A stretch of 48,903 nucleotides of DNA from NCBI GenBank assembly GCA_017308215.1, contig JAFKFQ010000400.1, forward strand, positions 1 to 48,903, written 5' to 3'. This stretch comes from a bacterium (GTDB lineage Bacteria > Planctomycetota > Planctomycetia > Gemmatales > Gemmataceae). Positions 16,446 to 23,761 of this stretch are shown piece by piece (the first letter of the stretch is position 1; every line of letters begins with the position of its first letter). The translations under genes and the position numbers were made by a program. Under the pieces are notes generated by a model. That model saw nothing but the letters and a program-made list of their open reading frames with translations, was not told the DNA's origin and did no database searches.

Positions 16446-17360
16446 TCAGGCCGCCGGCCCGCCGTCCGGGCCGAAGAACATCCCGCACGAGGCGGCCACG
16501 TCGAACCCGACCCGCGGGATGACGCCGACGCGGGCGTTCGGCAGGCGCTCTCGGTAGATCGCCGCGTTTCGCTGAATCACCTCCTCCGGCGGCTCGACCC
16601 CGTGCCGCGCCGGGTCGTGCGGGTTGTAGCGCACCACGTTGACGTGGACCATCAACCGCCGCTCCTCCAGCGCGTCGCAGACGGCGTGCACGTCGCCCTC
16701 GGCGTCGTTCTCGCCGGCGATGTAGGCGTGGTGGAGGGTGACGATCTTGTGCGAACACCGCTGCCACGACGCCAGCCGGTCGAGCGCGGCATCTGCCGGC
16801 AGCGCCTTCGGCAGCCAGCGGCGGCGGAACCGCTCGCTCATGCTGTAGACCGAGTAGTGCAGTTCGGGGTGGTGGGTGACGAACACGTCTTCGAGCGGCC
16901 GGTCGCCGAACTCGCGCGGGTAGATGGTCGAGATCAGGTGCCGCGGCCGCAGCCCGAGGGCGACGGCCATGCGCGACAGCTCGCCCAATAGTACATCTGC
17001 TCCGGTCCGGATCACCCAGCTCGCCAGCGGCTCGCCCCGGGCCATGAAGTTGAAGTGGACGACGCGGGCGGGCTCGCCGAGCCGCCGGTAGTGATCGAGC
17101 ACCACCCGCGCCTGTTCGAGCAGCTCGCCGACGGTTGCGTCGCGCTGGCGCGTCTGCCCGGTCGCGGTCAGGTGGCACATGCGGCAGGCCTGCGCGCACC
17201 CGGTCTGCGCCGACAGGTAGACGACGAAGTAGTCCGGGCAGCGGCGGACGTACCGCGCCTCCAGGCGGCCAACGTCCGCCGGCCGGTCCCAGTTCACCGA
17301 GGCGTCCTCGCCGCTGGGGTGGGCGGTGAACCCCGCGTCGGGAAAGAGCGACAATTGCAC
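16446..17360 (-). CDS. RlmN/Cfr-like radical SAM protein
   Basis: A 304-residue radical SAM enzyme. The [4Fe-4S] motif is CAQACRMC (Cys55, Cys59, Cys62), a CxxxCxxC cluster. NFMARGEPLAS, STIYPREFG, HHAYIAGENDAEGD, VNVVRYNP and a late Cys (Cys292 in AASCGMFF) follow the order of the RlmN/Cfr 23S rRNA methylases, where that Cys carries the transferred methyl group. Two things are atypical. It is some 60-80 residues shorter at the N-terminus than RlmN. Also, the position seven residues before the first cluster Cys, Cys in RlmN (SSQVGC context), is Tyr48 here. It may therefore be a divergent family member with another substrate. Start is GTG 17360 after GGAGG. Confidence 0.82.
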   Translation of the reverse strand: MQLSLFPDAGFTAHPSGEDASVNWDRPADVGRLEARYVRRCPDYFVVYLSAQTGCAQACRMCHLTATGQTRQRDATVGELLEQARVVLDHYRRLGEPARVVHFNFMARGEPLASWVIRTGADVLLGELSRMAVALGLRPRHLISTIYPREFGDRPLEDVFVTHHPELHYSVYSMSERFRRRWLPKALPADAALDRLASWQRCSHKIVTLHHAYIAGENDAEGDVHAVCDALEERRLMVHVNVVRYNPHDPARHGVEPPEEVIQRNAAIYRERLPNARVGVIPRVGFDVAASCGMFFGPDGGPAA

Positions 17361-17454
17361 GGCGGCCTCCGGGGCGGCGGTGCCGCCATTCTCGCACGGG
17401 GCCGGCCGCGATCAAGCGTGGCACGCCGCCGGCTCGCCGCTTACACTCGTCGGG

Positions 17455-18249
17455 ATGACGGCCGAGGCGACCAGCGCGGACGCGGCCCGCCACCGGGTAC
17501 TCGAAGGCGTCCTCCTGCGGCTAGCCGGGCGGGCCGACGCGGCGGAATTGGTGCTGCGCGGGGGGATGCTCCTCCGGCACTGGTTCCGGCCGACGCCGCG
17601 CCTCGCACTCGACCTCGATCTGGTGGCTCCACACCCGCTCACCCCCGCCGAGGCCCGGCGCTACCTGCCCTTGTTCGCCGATGCGACCGTCGCCGACGGG
17701 GTGGTGTTCGACCTCGACCGGCTCCACATTGAGGGGATCTGGCAGCACACGGACAACCCCGGCGTCCGGGTCTACGCCTGCGGCGTCGTGGGCGGCAACG
17801 AAGTGGATGCCCAAATCGACATCACCGGCGGTCCGCCGCCGCGCCCGGCCCCGGTGCTAGGCGAACTCCCGACCGCGTGCGGCCGGGTGGCGCGGGTGTG
17901 GGTGTGCCGCCCCGAGTCGGTCGCCGCACAGAAGGTCCAGGCGCTGTATCAGATGGGCGTGTTGCGGTGGCGGCCGAAGGATTTGAACGACCTTTCCCTG
18001 CTGCTCGCCCGGGTGCCACTGGTTCCCGCCGACCTGCGCGGCGCGATGGGCGCGTACCTGGCGGATGTCGGTGGCACGCCGGACGACGCGCTGGCACTCT
18101 TCGGACCCACTGCGTGGTGGGGCATGAAGCTGTCAACGGCCCGTTGGTTGGACTTCGCGGCGGCGGGAGATCCGGGCGTGCCGCGAGAACTCTCGGGCGT
18201 CGTCGCCGAGGTCGCCGGCCGCTTGGCCTCGGGTCTGGAGGGCAAGTGA
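17455..18249 (+). CDS. AbiEii/AbiGii-like nucleotidyltransferase
   Basis: A 264-residue protein with the signature of the AbiEii (DUF1814) nucleotidyltransferase family: LVLRGGMLLRHWF followed by the metal-binding RLALDLDLVAP, and later RPESVAAQKVQALYQMG with the conserved Lys, and RPKDLNDLSLLLAR. AbiEii proteins are toxins of type IV toxin-antitoxin or abortive-infection pairs. No AbiEi-type winged-helix antitoxin gene is adjacent. The radical SAM gene diverges upstream. The downstream LRR gene overlaps by one base (TGATG) and is probably translationally coupled. A housekeeping or solitary role is therefore possible. Confidence 0.8.
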   Translation: MTAEATSADAARHRVLEGVLLRLAGRADAAELVLRGGMLLRHWFRPTPRLALDLDLVAPHPLTPAEARRYLPLFADATVADGVVFDLDRLHIEGIWQHTDNPGVRVYACGVVGGNEVDAQIDITGGPPPRPAPVLGELPTACGRVARVWVCRPESVAAQKVQALYQMGVLRWRPKDLNDLSLLLARVPLVPADLRGAMGAYLADVGGTPDDALALFGPTAWWGMKLSTARWLDFAAAGDPGVPRELSGVVAEVAGRLASGLEGK

Positions 18250-19748
18250 TGAGTGGTGGGTTGAGCCGGGCGATCCTCGACGCCATCGTCGCCGCCCCCG
18301 ACGAGGACACGCCGCGCCTCGTCTACGCCGACTGGTGCGATGACAACGGCCTCGCCGAACGCGCCGAGTTCGTCCGCGTCCAGGTCGAGCGGGCGCGCCT
18401 GCCGGCGTGGGATGCCGCGCAGGTTCCACTCCGCCTCCGCGAACGGGAGCTGCTGCACCGGTACGGGGAGGGATGGTTGGCGGAAATGCCGGCCGTACCG
18501 GGGGCGCGGTGGGAAGGGTTCCGTCGCGGTGTCGTCGCCGAGGTGTCGTTCTCCAGCTTCGAGGCGATGCGGAAGTACGCCCACGCCTGTCGGGCCGTCG
18601 CCCCCGTCGAGGCGGTGACCGTCCGCTGGCCGCGCCGGGGAGAAGCCCGCACGGCTGGGCGGCCGATCACGGAACTCCAGGAGCTCACACTGACCGGTCG
18701 GCCGTTCGACGACGAGATCGCCTGGCTCGCCGGTTCGCCGCAGCTCGCGACCGTACGCACCCTGGCCGTACTCGGCCTGAGCGCGGACGACCTTGTCACG
18801 ATTCTCGCCTCCCCGCACCTGTCCGGTCTCCGGGCGCTCCGCCTCCCGTCCAACGGCCTTGGGAACGCCGGCGTGCTCGCACTCACCCAGTCCCCGGCGC
18901 TGACGCGCCTGGGGGAACTCACCTTGTCCGGACCGGGGTATTACGCGGAGTACTACGACGACCCGATCATCAACGCTGCCGGAATGCGGCGTCTCGCCGG
19001 GTGGCCCGGTCTGGCCGGCGTGCGCTCGCTGACACTGGCCGGTAGCGATGTCCGCCGGGACGGGTTACGGGCGTTGCTCCGCTCGCCCCACGCGGCCGGC
19101 ATCAAGGAACTGTCACTGCGGTCAAGCCGGCTCGACGGTCAGGCTATGGCGGAGTTCGAGGCGGCGGTGTCCGGGCTGCGGCTGGAGACGCTGGACCTCG
19201 GCGAGAACGTACTGAAGGACGTGGGTACGGAATACGTCGCGTCCGCCCCGTGTCTGGCCCAGCTGAAGTTGCTGCGACTCGACCGGTGCGAGATCAGCCG
19301 GGCCGGCGCCCGCCTGCTTGCGAAGAAGGCGACGTTCCTCGGCGGCCTGGGCGTGCTCGACGTGGGCCACAACCACTTCGGCGCGCCCGGGCTCGGTGCG
19401 TTACTGGAGCGAAAACCACCGGTGCTTCACACGCTCGGGTTGCGCGACAACGACCTGCTCGACAAGGGGGCGGAACTGCTGGCCGGGTCGCCGGCGTCGG
19501 ACCCGCTGCTCGACGTGGACCTGAGCCGCAACGACCTCGGCGCCGACGCGGCGCTCGCGCTCGGCGCCACGCCGCACCTCCGCGGGCTCCTCGCGCTGCG
19601 GTTGACGGACAACCGCGTCACCGGGGCGGTCGCCGCCGGGTTGAAAGCGTCCCCGCTGGGGCAACGGTTGACACTGCTGGAGGTGGCGGACGAGCCACCG
19701 CCCCGCCCGCTCGCGCCGGCACACGGGCCGGACGACATCCCCTTCTGA
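18249..19748 (+). CDS. Repeat-companion domain protein with leucine-rich repeats
   Basis: A 499-residue protein. The N-terminal 50 residues (AILDAIVAAPDEDTPRLVYA, DWCDDNGLAERAEFVRVQ) match the Gemmata-type repeat-companion domain (TIGR02996 as I remember it), found at the start of many WD40- and LRR-containing proteins in this group. From about 140 to 470 there are roughly a dozen ribonuclease-inhibitor-like LRRs of the type LRALRLPSNGLGNAGVLAL. The C-terminus is Pro-rich. No signal peptide, so probably a cytoplasmic protein-interaction scaffold. Its ATG overlaps the stop of the AbiEii-like gene by one base. Only 4 bp separate its stop from that of the convergent 407-residue gene. Confidence 0.88.
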   Translation: MSGGLSRAILDAIVAAPDEDTPRLVYADWCDDNGLAERAEFVRVQVERARLPAWDAAQVPLRLRERELLHRYGEGWLAEMPAVPGARWEGFRRGVVAEVSFSSFEAMRKYAHACRAVAPVEAVTVRWPRRGEARTAGRPITELQELTLTGRPFDDEIAWLAGSPQLATVRTLAVLGLSADDLVTILASPHLSGLRALRLPSNGLGNAGVLALTQSPALTRLGELTLSGPGYYAEYYDDPIINAAGMRRLAGWPGLAGVRSLTLAGSDVRRDGLRALLRSPHAAGIKELSLRSSRLDGQAMAEFEAAVSGLRLETLDLGENVLKDVGTEYVASAPCLAQLKLLRLDRCEISRAGARLLAKKATFLGGLGVLDVGHNHFGAPGLGALLERKPPVLHTLGLRDNDLLDKGAELLAGSPASDPLLDVDLSRNDLGADAALALGATPHLRGLLALRLTDNRVTGAVAAGLKASPLGQRLTLLEVADEPPPRPLAPAHGPDDIPF

Positions 19749-19752
19749 CCGC

Positions 19753-20976
19753 CTACGACCCGCCGCCCATCAGCCGGGCGAGGCGCTCGGCGAGTTCGTC
19801 GTCGGCGGTCGGCGTCCAGGTGAAGTCGGGCGGGGGCTTGAACCCGCCCTCGGCGGTCAGCGCCGCGGCCGGCACCGGGCGGAGTGACGCCGCCCCCAGC
19901 ACCCGCGCCTTGTGCCGCAGCTCGAACCCGCCGACCTTGTGGGTCTCCGCCGCGTCGAGGAGGCCTGGCGCGAACAGCGTCGGCCCGTCGGTGACTAACA
20001 CGTCTTGCTCCATCAGCAGCGGCGGACGGGCCTCCCCCGCGACCGCCGCGTGGACTTGGAGCCGGCACGTTCCTGCCATCCCCGGCTCCGAACTCGCCAC
20101 CAGGAAGCACGGCCCGACCCGGTCCGCCTCGCCGGCCGGCGGCGGCTGCCGCACGACCCGCACCGCCCCGCCCTTGTCGGCGACGACGAACCGGGCGTCG
20201 GCGACCCGCAGTGACGCCTCGAACCGCCGGGCCGGGATGCCCTGGATCGTCTGAATGCACAACTCGCGCCCGCCCAGCACCCACCCCACCGACCACGCGC
20301 CGATCCGCCGCGGCACCTTGGGCGACGACGCGGTGACGACCGCCTCGCGCGCGCCGAGCTGCGAGTTGCTCAACACCACCGGCACCTCGTGCGCGACGCC
20401 GGTCCGCTCGCTCTTGAACACCGCCTTCAGCCCGAGGTCGGCGACGGGGGCGAGCGGGGTCGGGCTACGGAGGACGCACGACGCCACCAGCCCGCGGCAC
20501 TGTGCCGCCACGAACGTCTGCGCCGCGACCGTCTGCGCCCCGAGCCGCACGCCCACCGTGGGCAGGGCGACGCGCAGCCCCGCCAGGAACTCCCCGGCCG
20601 TGAGTACCGGCACCGCCACCCGCGACAGGTGCTTGGTCTTCCAGAGGAGCTCCCCCTCGGTGCTCGCCGGCGGGACGGGGAGGCGGAACAGCAGCCGGTA
20701 GCGGGTGTCGGCCTCGGGGCGGAGCGATTCGGCCTGGACCGGCTCGCGGCCGGGGAGGCGGAGGCTGAAGTCGGCCTTCCGCCGCGCCGCCGTGGGGAGC
20801 TTCAGCAGCACCTCGACGACCACCGCGTCGGCGCTCCACGGGACGGGGAGGTCGTAGAGCGCCAGCCCGGCCTTCTCGTACCGGGTGTGGACGGCCTGCC
20901 CGTGCGGGCGGGAACGGGAGAGGGGCAGCACGTCAGTTGTCACCCAGTCGAGCCAGCGCCTGATCCAGGGCCACAT
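19753..20976 (-). CDS. 407-residue protein ending MGGGS; last gene of the Ub-like cluster
   Basis: A mostly beta-predicted protein with no family I recognise and no signal peptide. The first 12 residues are Trp-rich (MWPWIRRWLDWV). The middle is alternating hydrophobic strands (VVVEVLLKLP, YRLLFRLPVPP, RVAVPVLTAGEFLAGLRVAL). The tail is an acidic helix closing with ELAERLARLMGGGS. A C-terminal run of glycines next to E1-, E2- and JAB-like genes recalls the processed tails of ubiquitin-like modifiers, with a one-residue Ser extension. That is inference only. Its ATG at 20976 lies 44 bp inside the E1-like gene, so the two are translationally coupled. GTG 20943 is an alternative start. Confidence 0.75.
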   Translation of the reverse strand: MWPWIRRWLDWVTTDVLPLSRSRPHGQAVHTRYEKAGLALYDLPVPWSADAVVVEVLLKLPTAARRKADFSLRLPGREPVQAESLRPEADTRYRLLFRLPVPPASTEGELLWKTKHLSRVAVPVLTAGEFLAGLRVALPTVGVRLGAQTVAAQTFVAAQCRGLVASCVLRSPTPLAPVADLGLKAVFKSERTGVAHEVPVVLSNSQLGAREAVVTASSPKVPRRIGAWSVGWVLGGRELCIQTIQGIPARRFEASLRVADARFVVADKGGAVRVVRQPPPAGEADRVGPCFLVASSEPGMAGTCRLQVHAAVAGEARPPLLMEQDVLVTDGPTLFAPGLLDAAETHKVGGFELRHKARVLGAASLRPVPAAALTAEGGFKPPPDFTWTPTADDELAERLARLMGGGS

Positions 20977-21742
20977 CGAGCTCCTCCCCGGCCGGGGCGG
21001 GGCCGGCCGCGCACACCAGGCACGCGGCCGCCTTCGGGATGGCGAACCGGTACGGCCGGTACGCCGCGTCGAACACCCCCGGCACGACCGCCAGGGTGAA
21101 CAGCAGGCTGGTGACGTCCGGCGGGGGCGTGCCGGTCAGCACGTCAAGCGTGAGCGTGGCGTGGAGTGACGCGATCACGCCGATGCTCGCACGGCTCGCC
21201 GGGACCGTCGTCTCCTGAACCGGACCGCCGGGGGCGCTGTAGTCGGGGGCCGGCGCGGGGGCTTCCTCGGTCACGGTCCGCCGCAGGTGCGCGGCCACGC
21301 ACCCGTAGCACGCGCCGCCGGGCGCGAACCGGTGTATCCATCCGCCGATGCCGCCGCTGAGCACCTCGCCGAGCGTCCACGGCTTGCCGGCGCCGCGCAT
21401 CAGTGCGTCGAAGGCGTACTTCGCCGTCTCGTTGTCCACGGCGCACACGCCCACGTCACACGATACCGCGTACCGCCGGAACTCTGTCGCGCGGGTGGCG
21501 TCGGTCAGGTCGGCGATGACGGTTTCGACGACGACATCCGGCCGGCGCTCGCGCACCCACTCGGCGGCGAGTTCCGCCTTGAGGCGGCCGACGGCGTCGG
21601 GCGGGAACAGGTGCCGGTGGACGTTGTGCGGCTTGTAAACGTCGGGCTCGACGAGTGTCACCCGCGTCACCCGCGGGTCGCGGGCGACGAGGTCGAGGAC
21701 GACGATCCCGCCGCTCCCGGCGCCGACCTGGAAGACGTGCAT
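20933..21742 (-). CDS. ThiF/E1-like adenylating enzyme
   Basis: A 269-residue protein of the ThiF/MoeB/E1 superfamily, which adenylates the C-terminus of a ubiquitin-like protein. The Rossmann nucleotide loop is VGAGSGG (6-12), strand 2 ends in VEPDVYKPHNVHRHLF with the conserved Asn and Arg, and GVCAVDNETAK (98-108) matches the Asp-containing ATP site. Two CxxC pairs (Cys145/148 and Cys241/244) are the structural zinc site. No Cys occurs between 149 and 240, where the crossover-loop catalytic Cys would be, so it may adenylate without forming its own thioester. It lies 82 bp after the E2-like gene and overlaps the 407-residue gene by 44 bp. ATG at 21742. Confidence 0.9.
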   Translation of the reverse strand: MHVFQVGAGSGGIVVLDLVARDPRVTRVTLVEPDVYKPHNVHRHLFPPDAVGRLKAELAAEWVRERRPDVVVETVIADLTDATRATEFRRYAVSCDVGVCAVDNETAKYAFDALMRGAGKPWTLGEVLSGGIGGWIHRFAPGGACYGCVAAHLRRTVTEEAPAPAPDYSAPGGPVQETTVPASRASIGVIASLHATLTLDVLTGTPPPDVTSLLFTLAVVPGVFDAAYRPYRFAIPKAAACLVCAAGPAPAGEELDVALDQALARLGDN

Positions 21743-21750
21743 GGGCAGTT

Positions 21751-21829
21751 AGTGGGGAGTAGGGAGTGGGGAGTGGGGAGAAGACCGGCTTCCTCCCCGC
21801 TCCTCACTCTCCACTCCCCACTCCTCACT
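21751..21829. repeat. Imperfect inverted repeat of GGGGAGT units
   Basis: Between the E2-like and E1-like genes a purine-rich arm (about 21751-21780, tandem GTGGGGA units) faces a pyrimidine-rich arm (about 21793-21829) across the loop AAGACCGGCTTC. Pairing is imperfect. The right arm includes the stop codon of the E2-like gene. Confidence 0.7.
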
Positions 21830-22250
21830 TGGCTTCGGGCAGCGGCCACTCGCCGGTCTCGTGCCAGACCTCGTAGCAGGCGAGCCAGCGCCACGCCGCC
21901 TGGACGGCGAACACGCAGGTGAACTGCGCCGGATCCCACCGGCTCGCGGAGCGGGTGCTCCCCTGGCGCCACAGGCAGAGCGTCTGCCCCTCGAGCAGGT
22001 GCGGGCAGTGCTTGAGCGGGGTGAGCACCCGGGTCTCCGGCGGGACCGTCGGGTAGCTCGACAGCAGCCGCGTCTCCAACCGGTAGGCGTTGTGACACGG
22101 CTTGAGCTGGTACGCCAACACCAGTGCGCCGCCGACCCGGTTCAGCGCGATGCCGAACCCCGGGTCGCGGCCCCGGTTGTACGCCTCCACCGCCGGCACT
22201 TCGACTGTCAGCAGCCGGCGCTTGCCGAATTCGGTGTCGAGAAGTCCCAT
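21825..22250 (-). CDS. E2-like (ubiquitin-conjugating-like) protein
   Basis: A 141-residue protein. CPHLLEGQTLCLW (82-94) followed by AAWRWLACYEVWHETGEWP (118-136) corresponds to the bacterial E2 signature of a His, a glycine, LCL with the active-site Cys, and the WL-YE-W-TG-W tail seen in E2-like proteins of bacterial Ub-like operons. Cys92 is the candidate thioester residue and His84 lies where the E2 HPN His would be. The N-terminal half supplies the expected strands (LLTVEVPAVEAYNRG, ALVLAYQLKPC). The domain is stand-alone here rather than fused to E1 as in Cap2. ATG at 22250 starts the conserved part; the frame upstream runs through a palindromic repeat. Confidence 0.8.
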   Translation of the reverse strand: MGLLDTEFGKRRLLTVEVPAVEAYNRGRDPGFGIALNRVGGALVLAYQLKPCHNAYRLETRLLSSYPTVPPETRVLTPLKHCPHLLEGQTLCLWRQGSTRSASRWDPAQFTCVFAVQAAWRWLACYEVWHETGEWPLPEAK

Positions 22251-22253
22251 ACG

Positions 22254-22355
22254 GGCCAGGGGCGAGGGGCAAGGGGCAGGTCGAACACGAACCAAGGCGA
22301 GGGGTGGTTGTGGCACCCGACCGTCCGGCTTGCCCCTTGCCCCTCGCCCCTGGCC
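22254..22355. repeat. Perfect 25-bp inverted repeat between the small gene and the E2-like gene
   Basis: 22254-22278 and 22331-22355 are exact reverse complements (GGCCAGGGGCGAGGGGCAAG core) with a 52-base loop. The element fills most of the 107-bp gap between two genes of the cluster. It could be an RNA hairpin that alters relative expression, or a dispersed palindrome. Confidence 0.85.
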
Positions 22356-22357
22356 GC

Positions 22358-22540
22358 TCAGTAATGACACGGGACAGACTTGATCGCCGCGATCACCTCT
22401 TCGTCGGGCACCTCTTCGGCGGCGCCCACGAAGCTGGTGTCGCGGCGGTCCATGAGGAGCGAGAGGCCGCGGTCGGCGTTGCCGCGCAGCGCAGTGACGA
22501 GTTGCCGACGTTCGACTTCGTTCAGCGGGCGGAAATCCAT
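22358..22540 (-). CDS. 60-residue protein in the Ub-like cluster
   Basis: A short, probably helical protein (MDFRPLNEVERRQLVTALRG ... VPDEEVIAAIKSVPCHY). ATG at 22540 has a strong GGAGG eight bases upstream. It does not look like a beta-grasp ubiquitin-like protein, and its C-terminus is PCHY, not Gly-Gly. It could be a regulator, an accessory subunit or a target adaptor for the conjugation genes on both sides. I do not recognise it. Support comes from the ribosome site, the conserved strand and its place between the JAB and E2 genes. Confidence 0.7.
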   Translation of the reverse strand: MDFRPLNEVERRQLVTALRGNADRGLSLLMDRRDTSFVGAAEEVPDEEVIAAIKSVPCHY

Positions 22541-22643
22541 GGTTCGGCCTCCTGAATTGGGCGACGACGGGGACAGAGACGACGATTCGGCGTGAACCAT
22601 CGTGCGGGCGGCGCGGGGAGAGTCGCGCCGTGATTCGTGCTGC

Positions 22644-23660
22644 TCAGCCGCGGGCGGCCAACTCGGCCAGAATGCGGTACACGCCCACGTCCGGGGCGGC
22701 CTCGCCGGGGTCGACCTGGAAGGCCGCGTCCCCGGCCTCGTACACGTACCGCACCTCGGGGCCGTCGAGCACCACTCGCAGCTCGTGCTCCGGTTCGGCC
22801 AGCCCGACCGCCGCGGCCAGCGCCGGCCCGTACTTCCCCTCGACCACCTCGAACCGGACCCGCGCCAGGTGTTGAGCCAGCCGGTCGAGCCGGGCCGCGT
22901 GCGCCTCGAGGTGGGGCCAGACCGGTCGCAGGGGCAGCGCCAAGTCCGGGCCGGGTGCCAGTTCGAGCGGGGCGTCGCGATAATTCTTGTCCCCGATCGC
23001 CAGCGTGTACCACGTAAACCGGAGGCCGCCGAGGCTCGTCATGTTCGGTTTCACCGCCGGGTCGGTGGCCGCATCTGGTTCTGCATCCGCCGTGCCGATG
23101 CCGAACACCCCGTCGCCGCCGCGCAGCTGCCGCACCCACTCCTTGTCGCCCTTGTAGTCCCACCGGCTCGGGTGACGCAGGCTGCCGGGGTGCGTGTGCA
23201 CGATCCCGACCAGGCTGAGGCTCCGGTCCTGCTGGCGCACCACCCGCTGCGCGAGCAGGTGGACCGGGCCGCTCACCCACACGTGCGCCTCGCCGGCGTC
23301 GCGGTTCGTCGGCGCCGGGAGGGTCGCCAGCACCACCACCTCGTCGGCCCGCCGGCGGCCGAGGAGGAGCCAGCCCGTCTCTTCCGTCCCGCGGTCGCCG
23401 GCCCGGTGCGCCGCGTACTCGGCGAACAGGGTGCGGCTCACCTCGTCGGTCAGCACCACCCGGGCGAGCGGCTCGAGCGCCACCGGGGGCGCGGGTGCCG
23501 CCGGGGCGGGCGGCGCGGGCGGCTCCGCGGCGAGCTCCCGGGCCATGCGGATCAGGTCGCGCAGCAGTGGGGTCCAGCGGATGGGGGCGGTCGGAAGAGG
23601 CCGGTCCTGGCTTCGGGATCGGTCGGTTCGCGGTGCCGTCGCCACCCACACTATAACCAC
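22644..23660 (-). CDS. JAMM/JAB-domain metallopeptidase, first gene of the Ub-like cluster
   Basis: An Mpr1/Pad1-type zinc isopeptidase domain, expected to trim or remove ubiquitin-like modifiers. The canonical JAMM motif is complete: Glu93/94 in TEETGWLLLG, then HTHPGSLRHPSRWD, that is His155-x-His157-x7-Ser165-x2-Asp168. A Pro/Ala-rich linker (about 45-62) precedes the domain, and an extra C-terminal region of about 135 residues follows it. The start is uncertain. GTG 23660 gives 338 residues but has no ribosome site and lies in a promoter-like stretch. GTG 23651, GTG 23645 or ATG 23546 (300 residues) are possible, although good codon bias begins around 23585. The catalytic domain is unaffected. 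Confidence 0.88.
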   Translation of the reverse strand: MVIVWVATAPRTDRSRSQDRPLPTAPIRWTPLLRDLIRMARELAAEPPAPPAPAAPAPPVALEPLARVVLTDEVSRTLFAEYAAHRAGDRGTEETGWLLLGRRRADEVVVLATLPAPTNRDAGEAHVWVSGPVHLLAQRVVRQQDRSLSLVGIVHTHPGSLRHPSRWDYKGDKEWVRQLRGGDGVFGIGTADAEPDAATDPAVKPNMTSLGGLRFTWYTLAIGDKNYRDAPLELAPGPDLALPLRPVWPHLEAHAARLDRLAQHLARVRFEVVEGKYGPALAAAVGLAEPEHELRVVLDGPEVRYVYEAGDAAFQVDPGEAAPDVGVYRILAELAARG

Positions 23661-23679
23661 GCGCCCCGCGCCAACTCAA
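23650..23679 (-). promoter_or_regulatory. Possible sigma70-type promoter for the Ub-like cluster
   Basis: On the minus strand TTGAGT (23679-23674) and TATAGT (23655-23650) are separated by 18 bases, just downstream of the terminator of the previous operon. If it is used, transcription begins near 23643 and the JAB start must lie downstream of that. Confidence 0.35.
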
Positions 23680-23705
23680 GACCGCACGCGCAGCGCGGTG
23701 CGCAA

Positions 23706-23745
23706 CCGACACCGCCGCGCCGGTCACCCGGCGCGGCGGTGTCGG
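23706..23745 (-). terminator. Strong 18-bp hairpin after the lipoprotein gene
   Basis: 23706-23723 and 23728-23745 are perfect reverse complements with a TCAC loop. It follows the stop of the lipoprotein gene by 16 bases in the direction of transcription, and should isolate that operon from the JAB gene. Confidence 0.75.
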
Positions 23746-23761
23746 AGCAAGTGGGACGCGG

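Noticed and set aside
18600..19700. LRR coding region as a DNA tandem repeat or CRISPR-like array
   Set aside because: The repetition is at the protein level with varied nucleotide sequence; there are no constant repeats or spacers.
22358..22540. Treating the 60-residue protein as the ubiquitin-like modifier
   Set aside because: It lacks beta-grasp strand patterning and a terminal Gly-Gly.
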